NCBI GenBank assembly: GCA_010093685.1
Contig: MU006238.1
Location: forward strand, 562,129-626,128
Reading direction: 5' to 3'
Length of the DNA stretch: 64,000 bases
DNA from: Ophiobolus disseminans
Taxonomy: Eukaryota; Ascomycota; Dothideomycetes; Pleosporales; Phaeosphaeriaceae
Part shown: one piece after another, positions 45,695-56,479 of the stretch
Layout: the number at the start of each line of letters is the position of its first letter
Numbering within the stretch: the first letter of the stretch is position 1
The notes under the pieces: model-generated
The model's database searches: none
Told to the model about the DNA's origin: nothing
The model's input: the letters and a program-made list of their open reading frames with translations, nothing else
Translations under genes and position numbers: made by a program

Positions 45695-46578
45695 TTACCT
45701 CTTGCGCGTCCGCTTGGGTGCTACTTTTGTGCGGCCGCGGTTCGTTCGTCTAGTGGTAGGCGCACTGTCTTCATCCGATCCAGCACTAGATTCATCTTCA
45801 TCTTCTTCGTCTTCTTCTTCTGCTGACTCAGACGCAGCAGATTGAGCTTTACTACCTTTCGCGCTGCCCTTTGTGCCTTTCCCGCCCTTGTTGTTCGCCC
45901 TACTTGTTCGCGTGCTCTTTGCGGTTTTTGGCGTGGGCGTCGCTTCTGCCGGTGTCTCTGCCTTCTGCGAGCGTGCGCTACCGGGTCTTGTCTTGAGCAA
46001 TCCCATGCCAGGTTGATACATCGCTTTGTCATCCTCGGTAGGCATACTAGCAGGCGAAGAAGCTGCGGCCGACTCTTCACGATGGAACCGCCTCTGCCAC
46101 ATGAGCTCTCCATATTCGTCTTCCGGCAGCTCGAACTCGGGCATCTGGGCAGCGTCATCGGGGTCCAGCGGGTCTGGGTCTTCCGAGAAGGCGTATTGAT
46201 TCTCGCGCTCGTCGAGGGCATCCAGCGCGTAAAGCTGATTGAGCTTCTTCCATATGCCGGGAATGCGCGTGTGCGGCGCGTCTTCGGTCGCAAAGCCATG
46301 TGAGCGCATGTCGTTGTGAATGCTAATCATGCGAAAGTGCTTGTGTAGGCCTGATGAGGGTCAACTGATCGGTCTTCGGTTCGGATCGCGGGTGTGCCAC
46401 CTGTTGGTTTCCATTTCATCATGCTCTTGAACAGCTGTGTTTCTTGCTCATCGGCCCACAAATCGTTCATCAGCTCATCTTGCGACTGTGATGGCCCTGA
46501 CTCCTGTGGTGTCTTTGGCTGCGTGTCTCGTAGTGGTGTTGAAGCTGCACTAGCCTTTGCTTTCTTGCGCGGCGGCAT
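45695..46578 (-). CDS. eaf7: NuA4 histone acetyltransferase subunit Eaf7-like (CT20 family)
   Basis: Predicted 277-residue nuclear protein from exons 46578-46401 and 46350-45695 (50 bp GT/AG intron). The basic start MPPRKKAKA is followed by a short conserved helix (WADEQETQLFKSMMKWKPTG) and LHKHFRMISIHNDMRSHG. RIPGIWKKLNQLYALDALDERE follows, the diagnostic core of the CT20/Eaf7/MRGBP family. A FELPEDEYGELMWQRRF motif comes next. The remaining third is a disordered Lys/Ser/Thr/acid-rich tail with an EEEDEEDEDE run. Eaf7 works with Eaf3 and Eaf5 in NuA4 chromatin acetylation. It diverges from the gamma-tubulin complex gene across 121 bp. Confidence 0.88.
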
Positions 46579-46699
46579 CGTGAAGAATGTTGGATGAATG
46601 TTGGTGTTGATACAGTGGATGGGAGAAGCCGCAAGCTGCAGGAACGATCGCGAAAGTGCAGGGGTCCTCGTAGGGCTGAGCCGCGGGAAGTTTGGCGTC
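46579..46699. promoter_or_regulatory. 121 bp bidirectional promoter (Eaf7 / GCP)
   Basis: The two start codons are 121 bases apart and face outward, so the promoter is shared. No TATA box is evident. Confidence 0.45.
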
Positions 46700-49563
46700 A
46701 TGCCCCACCAAGACCATCAACTCCCCCCACTCAACGCCATGGACGACGGAGATGCGATAGATGATGTCTTTTCGATTCAGGGCTTGTGGAAGCAATCCAT
46801 TCATTTTACGGACCCTGAAGCACACGAATCGACCCTTTTCGCGCCATTGCAGCTAGACAGTAGGTCAACGCGTGTTTGTATCATGAACGCGTCGAGCAGG
46901 ATTGACGTGTCGCAGTATCCTCAGTCAAATTCGATCACCCATACGCGCCGAAACACGATCTTGACCACGAACTGAGACTGCCAGACCTTGAGACGTTTGA
47001 GTTTGGCCCCTTACCAGAGCTTGATAGCTTCGATGTATCTCACATCTCCCTCGAAACCCCGTCACTAGAACCCGAAGACGACATATGGCAGGTCGCATTC
47101 GACTTGGGACCGGCAAACAAAGATGTTTTGTTTTATACTTGGGAAGGGTTCGAACAGGCTCAACACATCGAGATCCAAACGGCGTACGTGACTGAACGCG
47201 GGCCTGAGACCTTCGATGCCGCACTCGCCAAGGACGACAGCAAGATCGCGGCGGGAAGAGTCGTCAGAGGAGATGTACTCCTGCAGTCACTATGGAACCT
47301 AGGCCTTGGCCGGTCATCCATATTGTTTGAGTTCAACGCCAAGTTGAAGTCTTTTGAGCCGACCATCTCGGACGGAAGGATGTCAGGTGTCAGTCTTATT
47401 GCTGCACAGAGCCTGATTGCGCAATTCATTCACACCGGAAACACTTTCCTATATCTTCGATCGTTCGCTGAGCGCACGTTCGCATCAGCATCGTCCATCC
47501 CAGCGAGGGTTGCCCTGGCCACCACGACATCAAGCATCTTGACAACATTGGAAGAGCAGCTAGGAAGGCAGAGTCGGTCAATTGCATCGTTCATACAACT
47601 TCAGCAGCAATTTGCGAGGCCTAGAGGGATTCTGTTGCATATCTCGCGTATGGTCGATGCAATGAAACACGCCAAGACCAACGAGCAACTGGCATCCATA
47701 CTGCACCATCGATTGCTGGAATTGGAAGACGGCGATGAAGGGATTCGCCGGCTGTCGAGCCAGATGTTGTGCGCAGTGGCAAAGCCGAGTTTGGAGTTGC
47801 TCGCTGAATGGATCGGCACTAGAAAGGAGCAGGACACGGCACCTGTTGCATCAAGAGACTCTTTTGTCACAGAAGAGACTGGGCAGGCCGATGATGACAA
47901 GCCTGAGTACATTTATCGCTCTGAGATGATGCCTCGGTTCATTTCGCTTGAGGATGGCAACACAATCTTCGAGACCGGCCTGAGTCTTCGCTTTTTGAAA
48001 ACTCAGCACCCAGGTCATCCGTTGGCCAAGTTGCACGAGGCCAATGTCGCCCCACCAAGCTTTGAGTGGGCCTTTGAGTGGCAGGACATTGAAGCTATTT
48101 CAGCCAAAGCGAAGGCATTTGAGGATCGATTGCGCCATACTTTACTTGCCTACAGTCGTGGATCTCGTGTCGACGCAGAGATTGTACGTATGCCGGAAGA
48201 CGTTTTGCCGTTACCAAGAGAAGATCGAGCATCTGATCTCGGGCTGTACTTCGAAGAGTCTATTCGCCAATTGGACTCTTTACCACAGCAACCACTGCAG
48301 ACCTTACCGGATGAGATGCAGCTCCTAATGTCGGACATTCTGAGCTTTGGAGACTTGAAATCTCGCGGAGCCAGCAATTTCTCTCCACCTCTCTCACTCA
48401 CATCGTCACTCTCCTTTCGACCCCTAATCATGGCCCAATCAAAGCTTGTCAACGCAGCGACTCTTCGACTTTTCTTTCGGTCGCATCAATTGCGACATCA
48501 TCTTACGTTGCAACGGCAGTACCACCTGCTTGGTGATGGCGTCTTCTCATCCCTTCTCGCTACGGCACTGTTTGATCCTGACCGCGAGAGTGCTGAGTGT
48601 CATAAGGGTCAAATGCGAAGTGGCGTGCACATGGGATTGCAGCTTGGATCACGATCATCGTGGCCTCCAGCAAGCTCTGAGCTGCGGCTTGCACTTCGAG
48701 GTGTACTGAGCGAAAGCTATTACTCTTCGTCGATGTATCAGTCTTTGTTATCATCTGGCGAGAAAATTCAAAAGGACACCACCATTAGTGGTAGAGACAA
48801 CGATGAGCTTCCCGGCCAGCTCAACTTTGCCATTCGAAATCTAACCGAGCTGGAGCAAGAGAAGGTCATGGATCCAGATGCGCTGCCGGCTCTCGACTTC
48901 CTTCGACTGCAGTATGTACCACCAACACCGCTTAATCTCGTCATCACAACCACGGCGCTCGACAAGTATGATCTCATCTTCAAATTTTTGCTACGCTTGT
49001 TGCGCATGCTTTTTGTGGTCTCACATCTTCCACGACAATATCCTAATATCGAGTCGCGTCAGTTCAGGATGGAAGCGCATCATTTTGTGACAATGCTCGC
49101 GAATTATGTATTCCAAACCGGCATAACTGGTAACTGGCATGAGTTTGATGGCTTCGTTGCTACCCTCGAGAGACGGGTTAACGAGGAGGATGCAGCAGGC
49201 GAGTATGGTACCCGCATCACAGCAGGCATTGCTTCGCTGCGTGATGCGCACGAGAAGTGTCTGGATAGCATTATGTTTTCTCTTTTCCTCCGCAAGCGTC
49301 AGCGCAAGATTCTAGCTCTTGTGGATGAGATATTCGAACATATCTTGCTGTTCGCGAAAATGCAGCAGCCAGGCGGAAAGGTCTCAGAGGGTCCCCAACA
49401 TGTTTACGACAAGCTGAGGGCAAAAGTCCGAGTGTTTCTCAGCGTGTGCAGGAGTCTCACTGGGAAGAAGGGATATGGAAAAGAGAAAGGGACGGCGGAA
49501 GAAAACTCTATGGAGAGGCTGGTGTTGGGGATGGAGATGAATGCGTATTTTGCTGGCGCCTGA
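46700..49563 (+). CDS. gamma-tubulin complex component (GCP5/6-like)
   Basis: Predicted 932-residue protein of the gamma-tubulin ring complex, acting at the spindle pole body. Exons 46700-46859 and 46925-49563 are separated by a 65 bp GT/AG intron. The N-terminal region is acidic and poorly conserved. The GRIP1-like part starts near VLLQSLWNLGLGRSSILFEF (about residue 220). GRIP2 features include HHLTLQRQYHLLGDGVFSSLLATALFD, VPPTPLNLVITTTALDKYDLIFKFLLRLLRM (a strong family signature, about residue 745) and a C-terminal helical bundle to 49563. The internal insertion and weak N-terminus fit the GCP5/GCP6 (Alp16) branch better than GCP2/3. That choice is tentative. Confidence 0.85.
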
Positions 49564-49790
49564 AGTATCCCTGATCGGCCTTACACGTCGTTTATCGCAG
49601 TCTAACCTCGATGCGGTCAAGTACACGAGCTACACGCGTGTAAGCAGATGTCAGACCTCGAACAAGTTCCATCTGCCGAGTGTCTGCAACAGACCACTTG
49701 AGCAAAGTGGCCATATAAGAACCTATCGCCGTAATTCCGCATACCACGGGATCGGTATACATCAGCCATCGATAATCTAAAACAGCGACG

Positions 49791-51050
49791 ATGTTTGAAC
49801 CAAGTCAGCCGCGCGTTCGCACTCATGAACTCGACAACCTTCGAACTTACCTCACCATTCTCGTCATCTTCCACCATGCAGCTCTTGCATATGGCGGCAC
49901 TGGATCTTTCGGTTACCGTTCACCATACCACCCTCCCGGATCATCAATTTCGCTCACAGCTTTCAACGTTCTCAACCAGACCTTCTTTATGGGGCTGTTC
50001 TTCCTAGTTTCGGGCTATTTCAGCTCTATAGCAGCCAAAAGGAGAACAAGATTGACCTTTCTGAAAGAAAAGATGAAGAGGTTGGGGATACCGACACTGA
50101 TATATAGCTTGTTAGGAGCAGGCATCATTAGGGCAACTGTGGCGTACAGGACGGAGAATGCAGGCTGGCATGATGCTGCATCAGAGCTGTGGAAAGGCAT
50201 AAAGAGTACAAGAGGCGCTGGAGGACCGACATGGTATACCGCATTACTCCTCACTTTCGACGTGATCTACGTCACGTGTCGGCCACGTGATTTCTTCTCC
50301 GTGACAACTTGGGAAGCATCCGAAGCGCAACCACTCCTTTCCGAAGAACTTTCAAATCAGTCTCATATTACGCCAACTTCGCCACCCCAGCGCCAACTCA
50401 AAACTTCGCATGTGCTCCTTGCTCTCGGCGTGGCAGGAATGGCGTCTTTCCTGATCTGCCTCAAGTACTCGTTTGGCCATATCTTTGTGCCACTTGGTCT
50501 CAGACTCGAATATTTGCCGCAGTATATCCTGTACTATTGCACTGGTATCTTCATTCAGCGCCGCAAGATATCCCTGTACCAGCCATGCCATCCCCGCACT
50601 ATTGCTTTGGCTGGTGTCGTGGTAGCAAGCATGAACGTCCTGGGCTTCTTCAAGGTCCGCCAAGTTTTCGAGGACGGCGGCACTCTTGGTGATATTGTCG
50701 AGCAAGCTGGCGGTGGACTGAACATCTTCGCGCTCCTTTACTCCCTCTTGAACGAGTTCGTCGGCTTCATGATCGCATCATTGCTGCTGAAGGTTTTTCA
50801 CAGCCCAATTCTTAGCAGGCATTGGCATTTGTCTAGGATAGACCTGGCCAAGGGAAGCTACGCGGCGTTCTTGCTGCATATACCCGTGTTGGTGGAGACT
50901 ATGACGTTTCTGGATGAAGCAGCGTGGAAGGAGACGAGCCCGGCGCTGAAGGCAGCAACTGTTGGTGTGCTTGGTGTAGTGAAGACTTGGACCCTGGGAC
51001 TGGGGCTGAAGTGGGTGGTGGAGAGGTGTGGATGGAAAGGGTACCTGTGA
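49791..51050 (+). CDS. acyltransferase-3 family membrane protein
   Basis: Single-exon 419-residue integral membrane protein from ATG 49791. It begins RTHELDNLRTYLTILVIFHHA, the family's first helix with the R-x10-H-type arrangement expected of acyltransferase-3 enzymes. About ten hydrophobic segments follow, including FFMGLFFLVSGYFSSIAAKRR, LGIPTLIYSLLGAGI, LLALGVAGMASFLICL and AAFLLHIPVLVETMTFL. Such proteins transfer acyl groups to sugars or small molecules. In fungi many sit near metabolite genes, but no such context is evident within 5 kb. A polar loop of about 60 residues near position 170 separates two helix groups. Confidence 0.85.
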   Translation: MFEPSQPRVRTHELDNLRTYLTILVIFHHAALAYGGTGSFGYRSPYHPPGSSISLTAFNVLNQTFFMGLFFLVSGYFSSIAAKRRTRLTFLKEKMKRLGIPTLIYSLLGAGIIRATVAYRTENAGWHDAASELWKGIKSTRGAGGPTWYTALLLTFDVIYVTCRPRDFFSVTTWEASEAQPLLSEELSNQSHITPTSPPQRQLKTSHVLLALGVAGMASFLICLKYSFGHIFVPLGLRLEYLPQYILYYCTGIFIQRRKISLYQPCHPRTIALAGVVVASMNVLGFFKVRQVFEDGGTLGDIVEQAGGGLNIFALLYSLLNEFVGFMIASLLLKVFHSPILSRHWHLSRIDLAKGSYAAFLLHIPVLVETMTFLDEAAWKETSPALKAATVGVLGVVKTWTLGLGLKWVVERCGWKGYL

Positions 51051-51803
51051 GAGTCGTGCAATGTCGGGGAGTGCAGGACAAGCGCCCGAAGCTGGTGACG
51101 TGGATTGATAAATCTGCTAGTTCTTCAGCTTGCTAACCAACATTCAAAGAAGCTTCGGAAGCTCTGGGAGTGTCCGAATTTCACATCATGCGACCATATC
51201 GAGTTCGTTCGTTTCACGAGAGTCAATCTATTGAGGTGGTACCAGATGTTACTAATCGCGCCAATACCTTTCCTGAGCCAGCCCGCCTTTAACAGGAGCT
51301 TATTACTGGTTTGATATATTAAGAGTCTTAAATCTGCGCCTTTGGTCTGGGGTAATGGATGCAAGGACAGTCAGCATCAGCCTTGGTCAACGGACAAAAG
51401 CCTTTCAGCTCGCTTACGCCAGCATCGTACTACACGACCCAACCCATACTACACGGGATCTACCTAGGCACGCTTTTATTTGAACAAGCAAAGGCTTTGC
51501 TTTGCACATCTTCTCGGCAATGGCTCACTTGGTAAGGAGCATGAGCTGACTTGGGTGCGACCATGACCACGATGCACCCTTGAGGGCATGATCGAATCAC
51601 TCCGCGCACCAAATATGGACCAGTATCCCAGAAAGAGCAAATGCACCAGGCACCAGACGGAGTTGATCTCGGTCCACATGCCTCACTTCCCAAATTGCCC
51701 GTCATCACCCCCAAGACTCGATCGACTCGGTGTCAGTCACCGCTGAATGACTAACATGCTCCCTATAGGGACATTGCGAGCTTCGACCGAGGAACTGAAG
51801 TGG
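51051..51803. other. intergenic, no gene seen
   Basis: 3' flank of the acyltransferase gene and upstream region of the KP4-like gene. No supported frame. Confidence 0.4.
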
Positions 51804-51811
51804 TATAAAAG
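51804..51811 (+). promoter_or_regulatory. TATA box of KP4-like gene
   Basis: TATAAAAG lies 88 bases before the start codon, followed by a CA/CT-rich leader. This is a well-placed TATA element for an inducible fungal gene. Confidence 0.55.
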
Positions 51812-51898
51812 CAGCCTGATGGGCCTTTTATCGCAACAGCATCACATCTTCATCCAATCTATCAAACTACCAACTCTACCAACACCAACTCCACAGCC

Positions 51899-52406
51899 AT
51901 GCACTTCACAACCCCCCTCCTCACCCTCCTATCCCTCTCCTCCACCGCCCTCAGCCTCGGCATAAACTGCCGCGGCAACGGCAACTGCGGGCTCCCCGAC
52001 TCACGCGCCTCGCTCGACAGGCTGCGCGACGTCGCCAGAGGCGCTGGAGATCACCATTTCTTTCAGAACGGCGATCACATTGCTTGTCTGCAATTTGGCG
52101 GCGCGGCTGGTACGTACTAGAACATCGTAAACCGACGGGATTGAAGTGCTGGTATGGTTGGCTGATGCTTAACCAGGCGGTTCGCTCTGCGCTTTCCCTC
52201 AGGGCACGAGAGGTGGTATCGAGGGCTGGAAGGCGAAGCAGTTGCTTGGGTTTATTAGGGATCATGGATGTACGAGGTGTGGGAGTGTGCCGGTGAGTTT
52301 TGGTGTGTGCATGGGAGTGGATGTGGGCTAATGTCGACAGGTGAATTTCCCGAATGATAACGATGTTAATAGCGCTGGGCAGTTGACTGTTAACTGGGTG
52401 AGCTAG
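51899..52406 (+). CDS. KP4-like secreted killer-toxin family protein
   Basis: Predicted 130-residue secreted protein from exons 51899-52109, 52177-52292 and 52341-52406. Introns are 67 and 48 bp, GT/AG, and the frame closes at TAG 52404. A signal peptide (residues 1-19) ends just before LGINCRGNGNCG, the hallmark start of mature KP4-type proteins. Further shared landmarks are a Cys in IACLQF, the pair in GCTRCGSVPVNF, and a C-terminal GQLTVNWV. Only six Cys are visible in the mature part, fewer than the ten of the classical viral toxin, so the disulfide pattern is reduced. KP4 proteins inhibit calcium uptake in competing fungi or plants. Activity of this one is unknown. Genomic members are known from several ascomycetes and are usually explained by transfer from a mycovirus-type gene. 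Confidence 0.85.
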
Positions 52407-53409
52407 ATGGAGAAGCGGAAAGGGGAAGGGAGGATGAGGGGAGGTGGCAGATGGTGTAACACGATCCTTTATTGTTTCTTTATGGGGAAAGACACGCTCG
52501 TTATATCGTAACCATGAGATTCAGAAAGCACTTCGACCAAAAAGCAAAGCCCATCTGCTCTGCTATGGAAAAACTCAAGAACTCGAATACCAAGATGCAT
52601 GTTGCCGAAATTTCCGCTCTCACCCTTCCCTATACGCTTGACTTATTGCCCGGACAAGATCATTGCTCCCAGGTCGCAAACCTATCTCACCCTCATTATC
52701 GAAGCCCCCGAGACACCCCACACCGTTCTCCTCTCTTTCCCCTTCGCCCTATTCCTGTCCCTCTTGTAAAGTTTATCGCGCTTCTTCTGCTCCTTCTCCT
52801 CGCAGCCGAGACAGGGCAGCTTCCCATGAGGGAATTCGTCCGGCCCAAAATCGTGACCTCGAGTGCCGTGCAGCCAGCAATGTACTACTCTCCAAGGGTT
52901 GTCGACTAGGCTTCTGTACGGGGGGTTTGTGTCTGAAATGGCATCGAGGGCACATGCGTCTCCATCGGTAACACATTTTACGTTCTGATTTGGGGACGGG
53001 CTAATATGTTAGTAGATGGTAGTGGTCTGAGTTTAGTGTGAGTTTTATACAATGGTATGTTGGGAAGAGTCTCCTTGTGGAGTGCTCCAGGCATGGTAGT
53101 TGTTAAACACGACTGGGTTTTGTGTGTTATTGTGAGAATGTAGACTGTAGTATTGGGTGGGTGAGTATATGGAAAATTTAAGGACAGGCAGCTCTAGGCT
53201 TTTATACACGACGTTTGTCGGGAGGAATGTTCACTTCAATATATAGATGATACAAACCTTCGCAGTTTTCACTATTAACAAACTCGATTGTTTGTTTGCT
53301 ATGCCCTCAGACCTGCCCTCAGACCTGCAACGCTGGCACTTCTCGATCGTTCTCTCTGTTCCTTCTCTCCGCTCGAATACCATCCCAACACCTTTTTCCC
53401 CAACTCCCC
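52407..53409. other. intergenic, no supported gene
   Basis: Frames of up to 145 codons (52472-52909) lack motifs and an appropriate start context. AT- and TG-rich sequence dominates after 52980. Confidence 0.35.
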
Positions 53410-53613
53410 CTAAACACCCGTTGCATCCTTTGCAATGCATTGCGCACATTTTTTCGGTGCTCGTGCTGTTCCCCCATATTGCAGCCTTGGACATAGGGCT
53501 TGACCCCCCTCCAATGGGTGGTTTTGAAAAGGCACACACGGCTGGCCGTAGATGATGCCGAGGCGGGTATCGATAGCTCCACAGCTGCAGGCGTAGTCGT
53601 ACCAGTTGCACAT
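53410..53613 (-). CDS. small cysteine-rich protein with MCx6CxCG start
   Basis: Single-exon 67-residue frame from ATG 53613. It begins MCNWYDYACSCG and has seven Cys (positions 2, 9, 11, 26, 41, 56, 59). No signal peptide, so a cytosolic metal-binding or unconventionally secreted protein is possible. The N-terminal Cys spacing is the same as in the protein at 58801. A downstream intron giving a longer product cannot be excluded. Confidence 0.4.
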   Translation of the reverse strand: MCNWYDYACSCGAIDTRLGIIYGQPCVPFQNHPLEGGQALCPRLQYGGTARAPKKCAQCIAKDATGV

Positions 53614-54468
53614 GATGAATGTTATCTTCTTTTGTTTTGCGGATTAAGTGGTGGATTGCGCTTTGTTGTTGAGTTTTGCGATTCGTGCTACGTAGTGTTG
53701 ATGATTTACTGAAGATGATGGTAAGATGTTGATGTGGTAAGATATGATAGTGGTACGATATGTTGGTGGTATGATATGAAGGTGCAATCATGCGTCAAGT
53801 TCGAACAATTTATACTAAAAGTCACGTGGCGTAGATAAGGTTTGCACAGGTGCTTATTGAAATGCAGTTTCAATATGGTTCGCACGTCGTTAGTAGATGT
53901 CTGACATGGCACACGTCGCTGTAGTGCTGGCGCACTCTCTTCACAGCCTGGGAATGTGTAAGTAACCTGATTTGTCGCTTTATCACGTACAGTTGCTAGG
54001 GCTGATGGCTAGATGCCCGTAAAAATACATGCTTCGAGAGTTGATTGCCTTGCGAATTCCGTATGTGTTGTTGTGGTAGCTGCACACGGTGAAGACCGAG
54101 GTTGGCAGCTACGAACTTCGACCGTAGGTAACGCCACTGCCTCTACCTCTCACACCGCGAAAGTCACTGCCTTCCTCGCGAGCATCTTCAGGAATTTTAC
54201 ACTGCATTCTTGTCAATCTCTCATACTACTTCCGACAGAACTCCATCGCTTGGAGCGACTACAATCATCCGCAAAAATATTGTTCCTACATTCAACGTGA
54301 TCCAAGGGCGAGCGGCGCATCAGCAGTGTAACACAGCATTAAAGAATCTCAGCAATTACCTTTTGGCACGTCGCAACGTCTGATAACGGTGTTGGCCCTT
54401 CGCTCGGATCGACCCAAAACCTTAATCACATCAAACCATTGGACCGCGTTCACTTAGAGAACGATACG
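53614..54468. other. intergenic, no gene seen
   Basis: Contains a short simple-sequence stretch near 53715-53780 where GATATG/GGTA-type motifs recur (TGATATGATGGTGG-like). No supported frame. Confidence 0.35.
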
Positions 54469-55494
54469 ATGTCTGGAACATCTGAGCCTACGCAGGATGT
54501 CTCAATACCAGTGAGCTACCATGATCTTGTGGCGGCTTATGGTTGGGGAATTATGTACGTCAAAAACGATATTAAGGGTTGGTATAAATGCCGGCATGAT
54601 TATGGAGGCCCTTATTATTGCCCACTGCGAATCAACGCAAGGTGCGGTGCCTCTCGTCCAATTTGCGACGGCTGTCATAAATGTGAAAATCCTCCCCACA
54701 ATGAGGATGACTGGATCTTCGACCTGCCTTGTATCATCTGCCAAGCCCATTTCAACCAATGGCGCGTACTTCCTGACCGTAGCGGCGACGACCCAACCCA
54801 TTTTTTCTGCCGATACTGGGTAGATGAAAGAACGTGCGTTGTCTGCGCACAGAAAGGCAGCGTCAAACAATATCCATAGACGGTCAAGGAAGCTCAGTGG
54901 GAGGCAAAAAATGAGAGAGCCAGGCAATATCGCGCGGGAAATCGGAAGGAGATTAATTTCAGGCGAAGGGAAAACTATAAGCGCCGCGGCCAACACGCTA
55001 GTCCTTCTGACTTCGACTCTCTAAGCAAAGAGATCCAGAAGACCCTCCTTTCGCGTACGCGCCAGAGAATGGAACTGAAAAACTCACTCATTTCTTTGTT
55101 TCCCAATATCAAGATCAGCAAGTCAAAGCTGCCAGTTTCAGTCATACAAGGCTACTCAAGTTCACCAGCCTCTAGGCTATGTACTCCACCCACAAAGGAT
55201 AAGGTCATCGGGTCAGAATCCTCGGCATTCTCAACTACTAGTATCTCAAAGCAACCCAGGATCCCAGGTCCGATCGATACAATATCTGCCAGAACTGCAA
55301 GATTCGCATTAGTCGGGCCGAACGATCCACCGCATTCTTTCAGGATGAGCAAAGGCATGGCACCCGCTTCCAAAGAGATACCTCCCTCGAGTTCTTTGGA
55401 GCAACAAGCCCCAAACCTAACTGTAATAAAGCCTGCTGACGGAGGAGGCAAATGGCTCCTGTTTCTGGGCAAGGAAAGGAAGGACTCAGCGTAG
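54469..55494 (+). pseudogene. cysteine-rich zinc-binding-like protein, frame interrupted by one TAG
   Basis: From ATG 54469 (MSGTSEPTQDVSIPV) a 136-residue frame runs to TAG 54877-54879. It is rich in paired Cys/His (WYKCRHDYG, YYCPLRINARCG, PICDGCHKCE, LPCIICQAHF, FFCRYW, CVVCAQK), suggesting several zinc sites. In the same frame the sequence then stays open for another 205 codons to 55494. The first part of this is highly charged (TVKEAQWEAKNERARQYRAG, then RRRENYKRRG), and it ends in a Ser/Pro-rich tail. Together this looks like one protein with a premature stop, or a short protein whose 3' flank is a former coding region. A 46-base intron with a GTGCGT donor ending at that TAG is an alternative. 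No family is recognised. Confidence 0.4.
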
Positions 55495-56479
55495 GCCGCA
55501 TGCTTATCCTTTACTTATTTCATCGAGGCCAAGAGAGTGAGTGGCTGTGGATGCAACAGATGGTTGATACAAGAAATGCTCGTGGGTTGGGGTGTCAAAA
55601 GCACATGTCGGGTGCTATAATGTACTTGCTGACTTCGTTCATCGCGTATAGCATGATGGTGATCTGTTGTAGGGTTTTAGTTGCATATGTAACAGCCCTT
55701 CTTTGCATTAGACGGGAGCTATTAGATGGGAGTTATTCCAGCATCAAAACCATGCGTATTGTCGTGAGAGTAGTCTGGGATGTAATGAAATTGGAATTGA
55801 TCGCATCGCAAGCCACGACAAGCTCAACATGCATGTTTTTTGTGACTTCTGAATTGATGTACTAGGAGAATACAACATACACAGCGGAAATGATGAGGAT
55901 GGGTTAAATGCGACCTGCAACACGTCCGTTGTGTTTCATAACCGCAGCGTTAGAAGTATAATGTGTTGTATTGGAACAAGGTTCCTCTAGTAGTATGACT
56001 ACCATAGATCACCGAGTAAGGAGAGGGACGAGGTGGGGTGGCTGCAACGTATTGTATTGACTAACGTGTTGTTCCGTGAAAGAGGCCACACCAACTTCAC
56101 GTAAGGACGTTACAGTCAGCCGTGCCTCCCCCACATCGGAGAAACCACGGCCCTTCCTTCCACCAACCTGGACTGAACCCACACATTCTCAGCATGTTGA
56201 GTACTTCCTCGAGGTGCCGCAGCGCCGACGTTACCACACGCAAAGACCCATGTGTTGAACCAGCAATAAACGTAATGTAAGAGTCTCAAAAGAGTGAAAG
56301 CGAATGGTCATCCACCCCACGTTGAAGTTCCAATACTGTCGCAGTAACGTTAGCGCTTCTCTTTGGGACAACCACGTGCAGGCAGCTCAACGCACTTTCC
56401 TCACATTTGCATCCTGCTCGCCACAACAGCACTCGTCACCCACAATTTTCCGACAAAAGCCAATCTCGGTCGAAAGAAC
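55495..56479. other. intergenic, no supported gene
   Basis: No motif-bearing frame. The promoter of the interrupted RGG/zinc gene presumably lies in the right half. Confidence 0.35.

Noticed and set aside
45735..45765. tRNA-like string (GTTCGTCTAGTGGTAGG) on the plus strand
   Set aside because: It is the reverse of Eaf7 coding sequence and no acceptor stem or anticodon arm can be formed around it.
55452..55865. 137-codon hydrophobic frame
   Set aside because: It overlaps the end of another frame, lacks family features and lies in AT-rich spacer.
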